A stretch of 64,000 nucleotides of DNA from Fidelibacterota bacterium (lineage in GTDB: Bacteria > Fidelibacterota > Marinisomatia > SCGC-AAA003-L08 > TS1B11), in NCBI GenBank assembly GCA_004124295.1, contig SCKI01000004.1:79790-143789 (forward strand), read 5' to 3'. How positions within the stretch are numbered: the stretch's first letter is position 1; each line of letters begins with the position of its first letter. The notes below the pieces were generated by a model, which saw only the letters and a list, made by a program, of their open reading frames with translations, was not told the DNA's origin and made no database searches. Made by a program: the position numbers and the translations under genes. Shown here one piece after another: positions 52,483 through 62,478 of this stretch.

Positions 52483-53351
52483 CCGCCGCGCAATCCCCCG
52501 CCACCTGGCGCATCATCGATTTGATTAAGTGGGGCACTGAACATTTCCGCGCGCAGGAGATACATAACGCCCGGCTGGAAACCGAATGGCTGCTGGCCCA
52601 TGTCCTGGACCTGCAACGGGTCGACCTGTACGTCCAGTTCGAGCGCCAGCTGACCCAGGCCGAACTGGCCACTTTCAAGGAGCTGGTGCAGCGCCGGAAA
52701 GCCCGCGAGCCGTTCCAGTACATCATCGGCAAGGCCCCCTTTTACGGACGCGATTTTGGCGTCAATCCGGCCGTGCTGATTCCCCGGCCCGAGTCGGAAC
52801 TGCTGATCCAGATGCTCCGCGAAGGACCCGCTCCGGCCACCCTGCTGGACGTGGGCACCGGCTGCGGCTGCCTGGCCATCACCGCCGCCCTGCTCTATCC
52901 TGAAGCCTCCGTTCTGGCCATTGACAACTCCCCCGAGGCGCTGGAAGTGGCGGCTGAAAACGCCCGGACTATGGGAGCCTCCGGCGTTGAATTCCGCACG
53001 CTGGACATCCTGGCGTCCTGCCCGGAGGGGCTGTTCGATGCCGTCCTGTGCAATCCTCCCTACATCACCACCACGGAGGCAGCGAACCTGCCGGCTGTGG
53101 TGCGGGACCACGAACCGGCCAATGCCCTGTTCGATTCCGGCGACGGACTGACCTTCCACAGGCGGCTGGCGGAGCTGGCCGGCCGGTTTCTCTCCAGCGA
53201 GGGACGGTTGATTATGGAGATCGGCGGGGAGGCCCAGGCGGCCGCAGCCGGGCAGATATTCGAGGATGCCGGACTGACCGTAACGGTGCGCACCGACCTG
53301 CAGAGGGACCCCCGAGCGGTGCTGGGTATTCTTAATCCGGAAAAAATTTAG
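52479..53351 (+). CDS. prmC: Release factor glutamine N5-methyltransferase
   Basis: 290 residues. Methylates the GGQ glutamine of release factors with SAM. An N-terminal helical domain ([30 protein letters not shown]) precedes motif I ([15 protein letters not shown], 121-135) and the substrate motif NPPY at 192-195. The GTG start overlaps the prfA stop. Family members are also called HemK, but this is not a haem enzyme despite the haem operon elsewhere in the window. Confidence 0.97.
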   Translation: MTAAQSPATWRIIDLIKWGTEHFRAQEIHNARLETEWLLAHVLDLQRVDLYVQFERQLTQAELATFKELVQRRKAREPFQYIIGKAPFYGRDFGVNPAVLIPRPESELLIQMLREGPAPATLLDVGTGCGCLAITAALLYPEASVLAIDNSPEALEVAAENARTMGASGVEFRTLDILASCPEGLFDAVLCNPPYITTTEAANLPAVVRDHEPANALFDSGDGLTFHRRLAELAGRFLSSEGRLIMEIGGEAQAAAAGQIFEDAGLTVTVRTDLQRDPRAVLGILNPEKI

Positions 53352-53405
53352 TCAGCCGGGCTGCGCCGGCCGAAGCGCGGGCTGCAGCGGATTCTCAGGC
53401 GGCCC

Positions 53406-53603
53406 CTAGAGAATATCGGAAATGCCTTGGGCCGAATCGCGGCGGTCCTGATATTTCCGCCGTTCCTCATCCCGGCGCTGTGCATCATCGCGACGATTTT
53501 TCTCCGCTTCAGCTTTAGCTTTGGCTTCAGCCTGACGGCGCTCCTCTTCGTTGCGCCGCTTTTCCTCGTCGCGCCGTTCTTTACCGCTGCGTTTGTCTAT
53601 CAT
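53406..53603 (-). CDS. Small highly charged protein, unrecognised
   Basis: A short frame from the ATG at 53601-53603 (65 residues) or an upstream start at 53675 (89 residues). After MIDKRSGKERRDEEKRRNEE it is almost wholly Glu/Arg/Lys/Ala/Asp and should form a single charged helix or coiled coil. It is convergent with prmC. Upstream ribosome signal is weak (AGG close to the ATG). No function is recognised. The antisense frame on the plus strand is hydrophobic, a usual mirror effect, and is not supported. Confidence 0.45.
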   Translation of the reverse strand: MIDKRSGKERRDEEKRRNEEERRQAEAKAKAEAEKNRRDDAQRRDEERRKYQDRRDSAQGISDIL

Positions 53604-53793
53604 AGGCCTGTTGATTTTGTTTCTTAAGGGGCTCAGTCGCCCCGTGAAAATAGAGCTTCGGGCGCCATCGTTCAACAGTTAGATGCTTACTAAAACCGGC
53701 CCATGAGGGTGGTCACAAACGGCTCCCGGGGACCGGAACCGCAGCGCCGAATGGGCCGTGCGGCCGGGAGTTCGGAGCCCTAACTTTCCGCCC

Positions 53794-54639
53794 ATGCCGA
53801 CCTTGCTGGCTGTTATCCGACTGCTGCGGCCGTTGAACCTGCTGCAGGGTACTCTGGCGGTACTCGTGGCTGCGGCACTGCAACCGGCCTGGCCTGCTGC
53901 TACAGCCATCCTGCAAACGCTGGCGGTGCTGCTGGCATTTACCGGCGCTGCCAACGCGCTCAACGACTGGTTTGATTATCCCATTGATCGCATCAACCGC
54001 CCGGACCGGCCCCTGTCCGGCGGCGCCCTGCCCCGGCCGGCCGGCCTCATTCTCGCGGTGGTTCTGTTTGCCCTGGGGGCCCTGGCTGCCCTGCCTCTGC
54101 CGCAGGAGGCCCGGCGTATCGCGCTGTGGATAGCCTTGCCGTTGCTGGTGCTTTACACCCCGGTATTCAAACCACGGCCCCTGGCCGGCAACTTCGTGGT
54201 GGCGGGCATGCTCGGGCTGGCCTTTCTTTTCGCCGGCTCGGTTTTCGGCCGCCTCGATCTCATGTGGCCGCCTTTCGGACTGGCGCTGGGTTTCACCCTG
54301 CTGCGGGAGCTGATCAAGGACATTGAGGACGTGGCTGGCGACCAGGCCGGCGAAGCGGCAACCTTCCCGGTCAAATATGGCGTCGCCGCGGCGGTCCGGC
54401 TGGCCCAGGCCCTGACTTTGGCTTTGATGATGGGCGCTCTGCTACCGTACATTCTGGGCGTATATGGGGCCATTTATTTGACGGCTCTGGTCGTCGGAGT
54501 GGAACTCCCCCTACTCTACGCTTTTGCCTATCTTTACAAACATCCAGACCCTGGGGGATGTGCATGGGTTGCCAAGGTGCTGAAAATCGACATCTTCTTC
54601 GGTTTGCTGGCGGTATACCTGTCCCGGTTTGATGGCTGA
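53794..54639 (+). CDS. UbiA-family prenyltransferase
   Basis: 281 residues from the ATG at 53794, chosen because it begins directly at LLAVIRLLRPLNLLQG; an alternative at 53758 adds 12 Pro/Arg-rich residues. About seven to nine membrane helices. The first aspartate motif is NDWFDYPIDRINRPDRPL (57-74), the second DIEDVAGD (176-183), both typical for transfer of an isoprenyl chain. The NxPxRP form and the D-x-E-D-x-x-GD second motif resemble geranylgeranylglycerol-phosphate geranylgeranyltransferase-like members as well as quinone prenyltransferases. Substrate cannot be told from sequence. Its end overlaps the dnaE start by 8 bp. Confidence 0.9.
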   Translation: MPTLLAVIRLLRPLNLLQGTLAVLVAAALQPAWPAATAILQTLAVLLAFTGAANALNDWFDYPIDRINRPDRPLSGGALPRPAGLILAVVLFALGALAALPLPQEARRIALWIALPLLVLYTPVFKPRPLAGNFVVAGMLGLAFLFAGSVFGRLDLMWPPFGLALGFTLLRELIKDIEDVAGDQAGEAATFPVKYGVAAAVRLAQALTLALMMGALLPYILGVYGAIYLTALVVGVELPLLYAFAYLYKHPDPGGCAWVAKVLKIDIFFGLLAVYLSRFDG

Positions 54640-57600
54640 TTTCGTTCACCTGCACAACCACACCGATTATTCGCTGCTGGATGGCGCCCAGTCCGTGCAG
54701 ACCCTCATCGACACCATGGGCGACCTCAATATGGATGCGGTGGGGGTCACCGAGCACGGTAACCTGTTTTCCATGCTGCCGTTCTACAAGGCCGCCCAAA
54801 AGGCCGGCATCAAGCCGATCATCGGCTGCGAAGTCTACGTGGCCCGGGGCAGCCATACCGAGCGCAGCTCCAGCCGGGAGACGGGCTGGGGCTACAACCA
54901 CCTGATCCTGCTGGCCCAGAATAATACGGGACTGCGCAACCTCACCAAGCTGGTCTCCATCGGCTACCTGGACGGTTTCTACTACCGCCCGCGCATCGAC
55001 AAGGAACTGCTCCGCCAATACAGCGAGGGTCTCATCTGCACCTCCGGCTGTCTCAAGGGCGAGGTGCAGGAAAATGCCGTGGCCCGGGGCTATGCCTCGG
55101 CGCAGGAGGCGGCCCTGGAGCTGGCCGAAATTTTCCCCGGCCGGTTTTACCTGGAGCTCCAGCGCCACCACATCGCCGAAGAGGATGCGGCCCGGGAGGT
55201 GAACCTGAAGCTGGCCCGGGAACTGGACCTGCCGCTGGTGGCCACCAACGACTGCCACTCCGCCCGGCAGGAACACTGGGAAGCCCACGACACCATGTTC
55301 TGCCCCGGCACCGGCAAGGACCGCTCCGATCCCAACCGCCAGCGTTATGCCACACCGGAGTTTTATTTCAAATCGGTGGACGAAATGCACGCCCTGTTTC
55401 CCGACGTGCCCCAGGCGCTGGAGAACAGCGTGGCCATTGCCGAGCAGTGCGCCGTCGAATTGGACCTGGGCCATCTGCACCTGCCCCGGTTCCCCATCCC
55501 GGAATCCGCCGGCACCAGCGATCCGGACGAATACCTGCAGATTCTCTCCCAGGCCGGGCTGGAGCAGCGGGGCCTGACCGAACCGGCGGCCGTCGAGCGC
55601 CTGGCCCGGGAACTTCAGGTCATCCGCGATATGGACTACGCCGGCTATTTCCTCATCGTCGCCGATTTCATCCACTATGCCAAACAGCAGCAGATTCCCG
55701 TGGGGCCGGGCCGGGGCAGCGCCGCCGGCAGCCTGGTGGCCTACGCCCTGAACATCACCAATGTCGATCCCCTGCACTACAACCTGCTGTTCGAGCGCTT
55801 CCTCAACCCGGACCGTATCTCCATGCCCGATATTGATATCGATTTCTGCCAGGAGCGCCGGGGCGAGGTGATCGACTATGTGAAGCGCCAGTATGGTGCG
55901 GAAGCGGTCTGCCAGATCATCACTTTCGGCAGGATGAAGGCCAAATCGGTGGTGCGGGATGTGGGCCGGGTGCTGGGCCTGACTTACGCCGAGGCCGACC
56001 GCATCGCCAAAATGATCCCCGATGATCCCAAGGCCACCATCGACGCCGCCATGGCTGAAAATCCCGACCTGGCGCAGGCCGAGCAGAGCGACGACCGCCA
56101 CCACGAGCTGTTTGCCTTCAGCCGGGTGCTGGAAGGGATGAACCGCCACGCCTCCACGCACGCCGCCGGGGTGGTCATCGCCCCGGGTGATCTCACCGAC
56201 TATGTGGCCCTCTACAAACATCCCAAGACCGGCGACATCACCACCCAGGTCGACATGAACGGCCTGGAGGACCTGGGCCTGCTGAAAATGGACTTCCTCG
56301 GCCTGCGGACCCTGACCGTCATCGACAAAACGGTGAAAATGCTGGCTGCGCGGGGCATCGAGGTAGACATCGACAAGATTCCGCTGGACGACCCGCAGAC
56401 CTACGAAATATTTGCCCGGGGCCATACCATCGGCGTTTTTCAGTTCGAGTCGGCCGGGATGCGGGAGTTCCTCACCAAGCTGCGCCCGAGCGCCATCGGG
56501 GACCTCATCGCCATGAACGCCCTCTATCGCCCCGGACCGATGGCCTTTATCGACGATTTTATCGACCGCAAGCACAAGCGCAAACAGATCGTTTACCTGC
56601 ACCAGGCGCTGAAGCCGATTCTGGAGGAGACCTACGGCATCATCGTTTATCAGGAGCAGGTCATGCAGATAGCCCACGATGTGGCCGGTTTCAGCCTGGC
56701 CCAGGCCGACATCATGCGCCGGGCCATGGGCAAGAAGAAAAAGGATGAGATGGCCAAGATGCGGGCCGATTTCCTGGCCGGCGCCCGGTCCAACGCCGTC
56801 GATGCCGGTGTGGCTGAGGAGATTTATGACCTCATCGCCCGCTTTGCCGCCTACGGCTTCAACAAGAGCCATTCCACCGCCTATGCCATCGTGGCCTACC
56901 ATACCGCCTGGCTGAAAGCCCATCATCCGGCCGAATTCATGGCCGCGAACCTATCCTCGGAGATGAGCAGTCCGGACCGGGTGCCCATTCTGATGGCCGA
57001 AGCGCGCAACATGAACCTGGAGGTGCTGCCGCCGGACATCAACCTTTCGGGCAGCAACTTCCGGGTGGATGGCCGGGGCCGCATCATATTCGGGCTGAAT
57101 GCCATCAAGCACGTGGGTCAGAAGGCCGCCGACCATATCCGCGCGGCCAGCCAAAGCGCTGAGCCGTGGCAGACCCTGCCCCGGTTCCTGGCCGACATCG
57201 ACCACGGCATCGTGAACCGGAAAGCGCTGGACTGCCTGATCCGCTCCGGCGCCTGCGACAGCCTGGCCGGTACCCGCCCCCAGCAGGTGAAGATGTTGGA
57301 CGACGCCTTGCGCTACGGACAGGGGGTCCAGGCCGGCGCCAACTCCCGGCAGGAGGACCTTTTCGGCAACGCCACGGGGGGCCTGCTCAGCGAACCGGAG
57401 CTGCCCCAGGTTCCCGACTGGCCGGCGGAGCAGCGCTACCGGCAGGAAAAGGAACTCACTGGCTATTACTTGACCGGGCACCCGCTCAAGGCTCACGAAA
57501 CCGATTTGCAGGAATTTGCCAACTACGATTTCAGCGATTCCAGCCGGGGCCTCAAACTGGATGCCCTGCGCATGGGCGGTATCATTACCCGTCTTAAAAA

Positions 57601-58132
57601 GCACCACACCCGGCAGGGCCGGCCGATGGCCTTCTTCACCCTGGAGGGACTGCTGGGCCAGCTGGAGGTGGTGGTCTTCGCCGACCTCTACGAAAAAATA
57701 CAGACCCTGCTGGAAGATGAGACAAAGGTTTTTATCACCGGGAAGCCGACTGCCCGGACCGCCCAGCCCAGCAGTGGCCAGAGTGGCAATGGCCAGAGCG
57801 GCGGCCCAGCATCCGGCGGCAGCGAGGTCAAACTGCTGGCTGAGGACATCTTTCCGCTGGAACAGGTCCGCCAGCGCCTGGGCCGGGTGGTCTATGTCCG
57901 GCTGGACCACGGCCTGCTGGACAGCGACCTGGTGCAGCAACTCAGTGAACTCACCGGTCGCAACCTGGGCGCCAGCGAACTCCGCTTTCAGGTGGTGGAG
58001 GCGGGGTCCGGTGGCTCCGGCCAGCCGCTACGCCGGATCCGGGCCACCAAGGTCAAGATTACGCCGTCGCCGGAGCTGCTGGCCGATCTGCGCAACCTGG
58101 TGGGTGAACAAAACGTATGGCTGACGCCGTGA
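54632..58132 (+). CDS. dnaE: DNA polymerase III alpha subunit
   Basis: 1166 residues from the ATG at 54632 (the TTG one codon earlier is less likely). Replicative polymerase. PHP domain at the N-terminus (FVHLHNHTDYSLLDGAQS, GVTEHGNL, IGCEVYVA), polymerase palm with catalytic PDIDIDFCQERRG (about residue 400) and LKMDFLGLRTL (about 552), fingers with YRPGPM and VYQEQVMQIA, then a helix-hairpin-helix and an OB domain (GGIITRLKKHHTRQGRPMAF). Length and order match the DnaE1 type. A low-complexity Gln/Ser/Gly insert lies near residues 1040-1065. The long minus-strand frame inside it is a shadow. Confidence 0.98.
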   Translation: MADFVHLHNHTDYSLLDGAQSVQTLIDTMGDLNMDAVGVTEHGNLFSMLPFYKAAQKAGIKPIIGCEVYVARGSHTERSSSRETGWGYNHLILLAQNNTGLRNLTKLVSIGYLDGFYYRPRIDKELLRQYSEGLICTSGCLKGEVQENAVARGYASAQEAALELAEIFPGRFYLELQRHHIAEEDAAREVNLKLARELDLPLVATNDCHSARQEHWEAHDTMFCPGTGKDRSDPNRQRYATPEFYFKSVDEMHALFPDVPQALENSVAIAEQCAVELDLGHLHLPRFPIPESAGTSDPDEYLQILSQAGLEQRGLTEPAAVERLARELQVIRDMDYAGYFLIVADFIHYAKQQQIPVGPGRGSAAGSLVAYALNITNVDPLHYNLLFERFLNPDRISMPDIDIDFCQERRGEVIDYVKRQYGAEAVCQIITFGRMKAKSVVRDVGRVLGLTYAEADRIAKMIPDDPKATIDAAMAENPDLAQAEQSDDRHHELFAFSRVLEGMNRHASTHAAGVVIAPGDLTDYVALYKHPKTGDITTQVDMNGLEDLGLLKMDFLGLRTLTVIDKTVKMLAARGIEVDIDKIPLDDPQTYEIFARGHTIGVFQFESAGMREFLTKLRPSAIGDLIAMNALYRPGPMAFIDDFIDRKHKRKQIVYLHQALKPILEETYGIIVYQEQVMQIAHDVAGFSLAQADIMRRAMGKKKKDEMAKMRADFLAGARSNAVDAGVAEEIYDLIARFAAYGFNKSHSTAYAIVAYHTAWLKAHHPAEFMAANLSSEMSSPDRVPILMAEARNMNLEVLPPDINLSGSNFRVDGRGRIIFGLNAIKHVGQKAADHIRAASQSAEPWQTLPRFLADIDHGIVNRKALDCLIRSGACDSLAGTRPQQVKMLDDALRYGQGVQAGANSRQEDLFGNATGGLLSEPELPQVPDWPAEQRYRQEKELTGYYLTGHPLKAHETDLQEFANYDFSDSSRGLKLDALRMGGIITRLKKHHTRQGRPMAFFTLEGLLGQLEVVVFADLYEKIQTLLEDETKVFITGKPTARTAQPSSGQSGNGQSGGPASGGSEVKLLAEDIFPLEQVRQRLGRVVYVRLDHGLLDSDLVQQLSELTGRNLGASELRFQVVEAGSGGSGQPLRRIRATKVKITPSPELLADLRNLVGEQNVWLTP

Positions 58133-58174
58133 GCGTTGCCGGCCAGCAGCAATCAGCGGTCGGCCCCCTGAATC

Positions 58175-58246
58175 ATGGATGAATTAGGGTACGGACTCAT
58201 GGAGGGATTCTCTATCCTCAAGAACGTCGCCCGACACGACAGATAA
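58175..58246 (+). other. Possible 23-codon leader ORF before the methyltransferase
   Basis: ATG at 58175 to TAA at 58244-58246, the last base shared with the ATG at 58246 (TAATG). An in-frame TGA lies just upstream, so it is a self-contained short frame. No ribosome site is seen before its ATG, and GGAGGG lies inside it far from the next start. It may only reflect chance. Confidence 0.2.
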
Positions 58247-59889
58247 TGCCGCCTATCACAACCAACACACTCTTCTATGGCGATAACCTCCCGATTCTGC
58301 GGGACTACTTCGACGACGAAAGCGTAGACCTGATCTACCTTGACCCGCCGTTCAACTCCAACCGCTCTTACAACGTCCTGTTTAAGGACGAAAGCGGCGA
58401 AGAGGCCGAGGCGCAGATCACGGCCTTCGAGGACACCTGGCATTGGAATGCTCACACCGAGCAGGTCTACCACGATCTGGTCACCCTTAGCGATCCGCGT
58501 ACATCTGACATGATCAGCGCCCTGCGCCAGTTCATCGGAACCAATCAGGTGATGGCATATCTCGTGATGATGACGGTACGCTTGATCGAATTACACCGAG
58601 TTCTCAGAAAATCGGGAACTCTTTATCTGCATTGCGATCCGACTTCCAGTCATTACCTCAAGATCGTACTGGATACAATTTTTGGGGTGAAAAACTTCCG
58701 AAATGAGATCGTCTGGAAACGTACCGGTGCTAAAAGTCTCGCGTTTACCCGCTTCGCTTCAAATCACGATATCATACTTCGATATTCCAAGTCGGGTAAG
58801 GCAATTTGGAATCCACAATACATTGCACATGATCCAGAATATATCGAGAAGTTTTATCGTTATACTGACCCGGGTACTGGTAGAAGATACAGGTTAGGTG
58901 ACCTTACGAACCCGAATAAAGACCGGCCAAACCTGACGTATAAGTTTTTAGGTGTAACTCGGGTATGGCGTTGGACACAAGAACGAATGCAAGAGGCGTA
59001 TGACGATGGGTTAATCATTCAGCGAAAGCCAGGGGGTGTTCCAGCATATAAACGTTATCTTGATGAGCAGGAAGGAACGCCAGTAGGTGATATATGGACC
59101 GATATTCTCCCCGTCCAGTCTCAATCGAAAGAAATCCTTCCCTATCCAACTCAAAAGCCTGTCGCCTTGTTGGAACGCATTGTGAATGCCGGCAGTAATA
59201 AAGGCGATACCGTCCTTGATCCCTTCTGTGGCTGCGGCACGACCATCGCCGCCGCCCAGCAGTTGGACCGCCGCTGGATTGGCATTGATATTACCCATCT
59301 CTCCATCGCCCTACAGAAGTACCGCCTCAAGGATTTATTTGGCTTGGTAGAGAAGAAAAATTATGCCGTGATCGGCGAGCCGGAAGATTTCTCATCCGCC
59401 CTCCAGCTTGCCGAAGATAACCGCTACCAGTTCCAGTGGTGGGCCTTGTCGCTCATCAAAGCGCGGCCCTTGGGCAGCGAAAGCGGCGGCAAACGGGGCA
59501 AGAAGGGAGCCGACAAGGGAGTAGACGGTATTATCACGTTCATTGACGAAACGGCTGGCAAGCCGAAGAGAATTCTGGTGCAGGTGAAAAGCGGCAAGGT
59601 CAAGAGCGGGGACATCCGCGACCTACGCGGTACCGTCGAGCGCGAGAAGGCGGCCATGGGGATTTTCATCACCTTGGAACCGCCTACAAAACCCATGGAG
59701 ACGGAAGCCGCCGGTGCCGGGATTTACCACTCCCCCGGCTGGAATGAGGACTATCCCAAGATGCAGAATATCACGATAGCCGAATTGCTTGATGGCGTGG
59801 CAGTAAAAATGCCGCCCACGGCCAAGACCTTCAAGCTGGCAGGGCGAGTGAAGAGCAATAATGAAGATGAACAGAACGGGTTGTTTTAA
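58246..59889 (+). CDS. Fused DNA methyltransferase / PD-(D/E)XK endonuclease-like protein
   Basis: 547 residues. Motif IV DPPF is at 33-36 (LIYLDPPFNSNRSYNVLF) and motif I DPFCGCGTT at 325-333, the beta-class order (IV, target domain, I) of amino-N6-adenine/N4-cytosine methyltransferases. YPTQKPVALLERIV precedes motif I. The C-terminal 150 residues hold GADKGVDGIITF (Asp about 431) and ILVQVKSGKVKSGDIRDL (QxK about 446-448), a PD-(D/E)XK/Mrr-like nuclease core, so modification and cleavage may be in one chain. The central part, about 58680-59160, is clearly richer in A+T than both ends, as if the target-recognition region was exchanged. No separate restriction gene is adjacent. No ribosome site is obvious. 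Confidence 0.85.
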   Translation: MPPITTNTLFYGDNLPILRDYFDDESVDLIYLDPPFNSNRSYNVLFKDESGEEAEAQITAFEDTWHWNAHTEQVYHDLVTLSDPRTSDMISALRQFIGTNQVMAYLVMMTVRLIELHRVLRKSGTLYLHCDPTSSHYLKIVLDTIFGVKNFRNEIVWKRTGAKSLAFTRFASNHDIILRYSKSGKAIWNPQYIAHDPEYIEKFYRYTDPGTGRRYRLGDLTNPNKDRPNLTYKFLGVTRVWRWTQERMQEAYDDGLIIQRKPGGVPAYKRYLDEQEGTPVGDIWTDILPVQSQSKEILPYPTQKPVALLERIVNAGSNKGDTVLDPFCGCGTTIAAAQQLDRRWIGIDITHLSIALQKYRLKDLFGLVEKKNYAVIGEPEDFSSALQLAEDNRYQFQWWALSLIKARPLGSESGGKRGKKGADKGVDGIITFIDETAGKPKRILVQVKSGKVKSGDIRDLRGTVEREKAAMGIFITLEPPTKPMETEAAGAGIYHSPGWNEDYPKMQNITIAELLDGVAVKMPPTAKTFKLAGRVKSNNEDEQNGLF

Positions 59890-60049
59890 CTTCCAATTTG
59901 CGTCTGGACGAATTGCAACCACGAGATTACCATGTACGCGAGCTCGTCAGCTCACGGGCCAGCCGGTGGCCTTACTAAGCAAACCTGAGGGATGGTATGC
60001 CGCTCACTGATAACTCGGAACCAGCAACACGAAACTTGAAACCGGCCCC

Positions 60050-60496
60050 ATGATTGCCGTCCTGCAGCGGGTGAAGGAGGCGCAAGTGGCCGTCGCCGGC
60101 GAAGTGGTCGGGAGCATCGGCCCGGGACTGGCCATCCTGCTGGGGGTGCACCAAAATGATACGGAGGAGGACAGCAATTTTCTCGTGGAGAAGACCGCTA
60201 CCCTTCGTATTTTCAATGACGCTGTTGGCAAAATGAATCACTCACTTCTCGACACCGGCGGCAGTGCCCTGGTGGTCAGCCAGTTTACACTGCTGGCTGA
60301 CTGGCGCAAGGGGCGCCGTCCCAGCTACACTAAAGCGGCCGAGCCGGTGCTTGCCGACCAGCTCTACCGGCACTTCAACCGGCAGTTGGCCCGCAAAGGG
60401 CTGACCGTCGCCACCGGCACGTTCGGCGCTGCCATGGAGGTCAGCCTGGTGAATGAGGGACCGGTCACGTTCGTACTCGACAGCAGGGAGCGCTAG
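60050..60496 (+). CDS. dtd: D-aminoacyl-tRNA deacylase
   Basis: 148 residues, standard length. Hydrolyses D-amino acids (and misacylated Gly-tRNA-Ala) from tRNA in the cytosol. The start [21 protein letters not shown] is typical. SQFTL is at 77-81 and the cross-subunit gly-cisPro motif is in NEGPVTF (GPVT 137-140). It forms homodimers in known members. The next gene starts directly after its stop, so they are probably in one operon with the acyl-CoA genes. Confidence 0.97.
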   Translation: MIAVLQRVKEAQVAVAGEVVGSIGPGLAILLGVHQNDTEEDSNFLVEKTATLRIFNDAVGKMNHSLLDTGGSALVVSQFTLLADWRKGRRPSYTKAAEPVLADQLYRHFNRQLARKGLTVATGTFGAAMEVSLVNEGPVTFVLDSRER

Positions 60497-60925
60497 ATGG
60501 GCCAAGCCATACGCATTGTGATGGCCAAGCCGGGTCTCGATGGCCACGACCGGGGCGTGAAGGTGCTGGCCCGGAGTTTCCGCGATGCCGGCATGGAGGT
60601 CATCTATCTCGGTCTGCGGCAGACCCCGGAGATGATTGTGCAGGCCGCCGTCCAGGAGGATGCCGACGTCATCGCACTGTCGATCCTCTCCGGCGCCCAT
60701 ATGACCATATTCCCGGAAGTGCTGCGCCTGATGCGCGAAGCCGAAATTGACGATGTGCTGCTCACCGGCGGCGGCATCATCCCCCGCAAGGATACGCAGG
60801 CCCTGGAATCCCAGGGCGTAGGGCAACTGTTCGGACCGGGTACGCCGGTACCGGAAATCATTGCCTATGTGACCTCATGGGTGGCGAAAAACCGGCCGGG
60901 CCGGGACACGGAACCGGCCGCCTGA
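60497..60925 (+). CDS. Cobalamin-binding small subunit of methylmalonyl-CoA mutase (split form)
   Basis: 142 residues, the B12-binding domain alone. [21 protein letters not shown] contains DxHxxG (H17, the lower cobalt ligand), followed by the LSILSGAHM and LLTGGGIIP segments that hold the cobalamin tail. It matches the C-terminal domain of methylmalonyl-CoA mutase in organisms where this domain is a separate subunit. The catalytic large subunit is not in the window. It is followed, with a 1-base overlap (TGATG), by an acyl-CoA carboxylase beta subunit, consistent with propionate/methylmalonyl-CoA metabolism. Confidence 0.93.
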   Translation: MGQAIRIVMAKPGLDGHDRGVKVLARSFRDAGMEVIYLGLRQTPEMIVQAAVQEDADVIALSILSGAHMTIFPEVLRLMREAEIDDVLLTGGGIIPRKDTQALESQGVGQLFGPGTPVPEIIAYVTSWVAKNRPGRDTEPAA

Positions 60926-62478
60926 TGACGGCCAAGTCTTCCCCAGCCGCACAACTGGAGGCCAATCGGGAAGAGGCCCTGCTGGCCGGCGGCGCGGAAC
61001 GGATCGAGCGCCAGCACGGCAAGGGTAAACTGACCGCCCGGGAGCGGCTGGACCTTTTCCTGGACCGGGGCTCGTTCACCGAACTGGACATGTTCGTCAG
61101 GCATCGCCTGCACGACTTCGGCATGGAAAAGCAGCGCCCTTATGGTGACGGGGTGGTCACCGGCTACGGGCTGGTGGAAGGGCGCCAGGTGTTCGTTTTC
61201 GCCCACGATTTTACCGTCTTCGGCGGTTCCCTGTCGGAGACTTTCTCCGAGAAAATTTGCAAGGTGATGGACCTGGCCATGAAAGTCGGCGCGCCAGTGA
61301 TCGGTTTTAACGACAGCGGCGGGGCCCGGATCCAGGAAGGCATCATGAGCCTGGGCGGCTATGCGGACATCTTCCTGCGTAACACCTTGGCCAGCGGTGT
61401 CGTGCCCCAGATCAGCCTGATTTTAGGACCCTGTGCCGGGGGGGCCGTTTATTCTCCGGCCATCACCGATTTTGTCATCATGGTGCAGGGCAGCAGCTAT
61501 ATGTTTGTCACCGGACCCAATGTTGTGCGCACGGTGACTCACGAGGAAGTATCCTTTGAGGACCTGGGCGGCGCCGACGCCCATGCCGGAAAAAGCGGCG
61601 TGGCCCACTTTGCCTGTGAAAACGAGATTCAGGCCATCGATCAGGCCCGGCGCCTGCTGGCCTACCTGCCGTCCAACAACACTGAAACCGCCCCGGCCGT
61701 GGCCAGCGATGATCCTGCGGACCGGGACGCGCAAGAACTCGACAGCCTGATTCCCGATAATTCCAACAAGCCCTACGATATGCACGCCGTCATCAAGGCG
61801 GTGGTCGATGGGGGCATCTTTGAAGAAATCCACGCCGCTTTCGCCCCCAATATCATCATCGGGATGGCCCGGTTCGGAGGGGCCAGTGTCGGTATCGTCG
61901 CCAATCAGCCGGCCCACCTGGCGGGCGTGCTGGACATTGATTCATCCGTGAAGGCGGCCCGCTTCGTGCGCTTCTGCGATGCGTTCAACATCCCCCTGGT
62001 CACCTTTGTCGATGTGCCCGGCTTTCTCCCCGGCACCGAACAGGAATGGCATGGCATTATCCGCCACGGCGCCAAATTGCTCTATGCCTACAGCGAGGCG
62101 ACGGTCCCCAAGATAACCATCATTACCCGCAAGGCCTACGGCGGCGCCTACGATGTGATGAGCTCCAAGCATATTCGCGGCGATATCAATCTGGCCTGGC
62201 CCAGCGCAGAGATTGCCGTCATGGGACCGCAAGGGGCGGTAGAAATCCTCTGGAAAAAGGACCTGGAGGAAGCCGCCGACCGGGACGCCCTCAGCGGACG
62301 GCTCAGCGACGAATACCGGGAAAAGTTTGCCAACCCCTATACCGCTGCCGAACGGGGCTTCATCGATGATATCATCCAGCCCCGCCAGACCCGCTCCCGG
62401 ATTGTCGATGCGCTGGAGATGCTGCGCGACAAGGTGGATACCAACCCGCGGAAAAAACACGGTAACATCCCCTTATGA
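60925..62478 (+). CDS. Acyl-CoA carboxylase beta subunit, probably propionyl-CoA carboxylase
   Basis: 517 residues from the ATG at 60925, which overlaps the previous stop; upstream starts at 60877 are inside the B12 gene. Carboxyltransferase signatures are [54 protein letters not shown] (oxyanion region), [46 protein letters not shown] and [13 protein letters not shown]. Together with a biotinylated alpha subunit (not seen here) it would make methylmalonyl-CoA from propionyl-CoA. The adjacent mutase subunit supports that substrate over acetyl-CoA. Its stop overlaps the next ATG by 4 bp. Confidence 0.94.
   Translation: MTAKSSPAAQLEANREEALLAGGAERIERQHGKGKLTARERLDLFLDRGSFTELDMFVRHRLHDFGMEKQRPYGDGVVTGYGLVEGRQVFVFAHDFTVFGGSLSETFSEKICKVMDLAMKVGAPVIGFNDSGGARIQEGIMSLGGYADIFLRNTLASGVVPQISLILGPCAGGAVYSPAITDFVIMVQGSSYMFVTGPNVVRTVTHEEVSFEDLGGADAHAGKSGVAHFACENEIQAIDQARRLLAYLPSNNTETAPAVASDDPADRDAQELDSLIPDNSNKPYDMHAVIKAVVDGGIFEEIHAAFAPNIIIGMARFGGASVGIVANQPAHLAGVLDIDSSVKAARFVRFCDAFNIPLVTFVDVPGFLPGTEQEWHGIIRHGAKLLYAYSEATVPKITIITRKAYGGAYDVMSSKHIRGDINLAWPSAEIAVMGPQGAVEILWKKDLEEAADRDALSGRLSDEYREKFANPYTAAERGFIDDIIQPRQTRSRIVDALEMLRDKVDTNPRKKHGNIPL

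Noticed and set aside
53427..53627. Hydrophobic 66-residue plus-strand frame
   Set aside because: Mirror image of the charged minus-strand frame; hydrophobic runs arise from complementing Glu/Arg codons, and no ribosome site is seen.
54371..56926. 851-residue minus-strand frame
   Set aside because: Lies wholly antisense to dnaE and the end of the UbiA gene; Gly/Val/His-rich with no domain, a typical GC-rich shadow.
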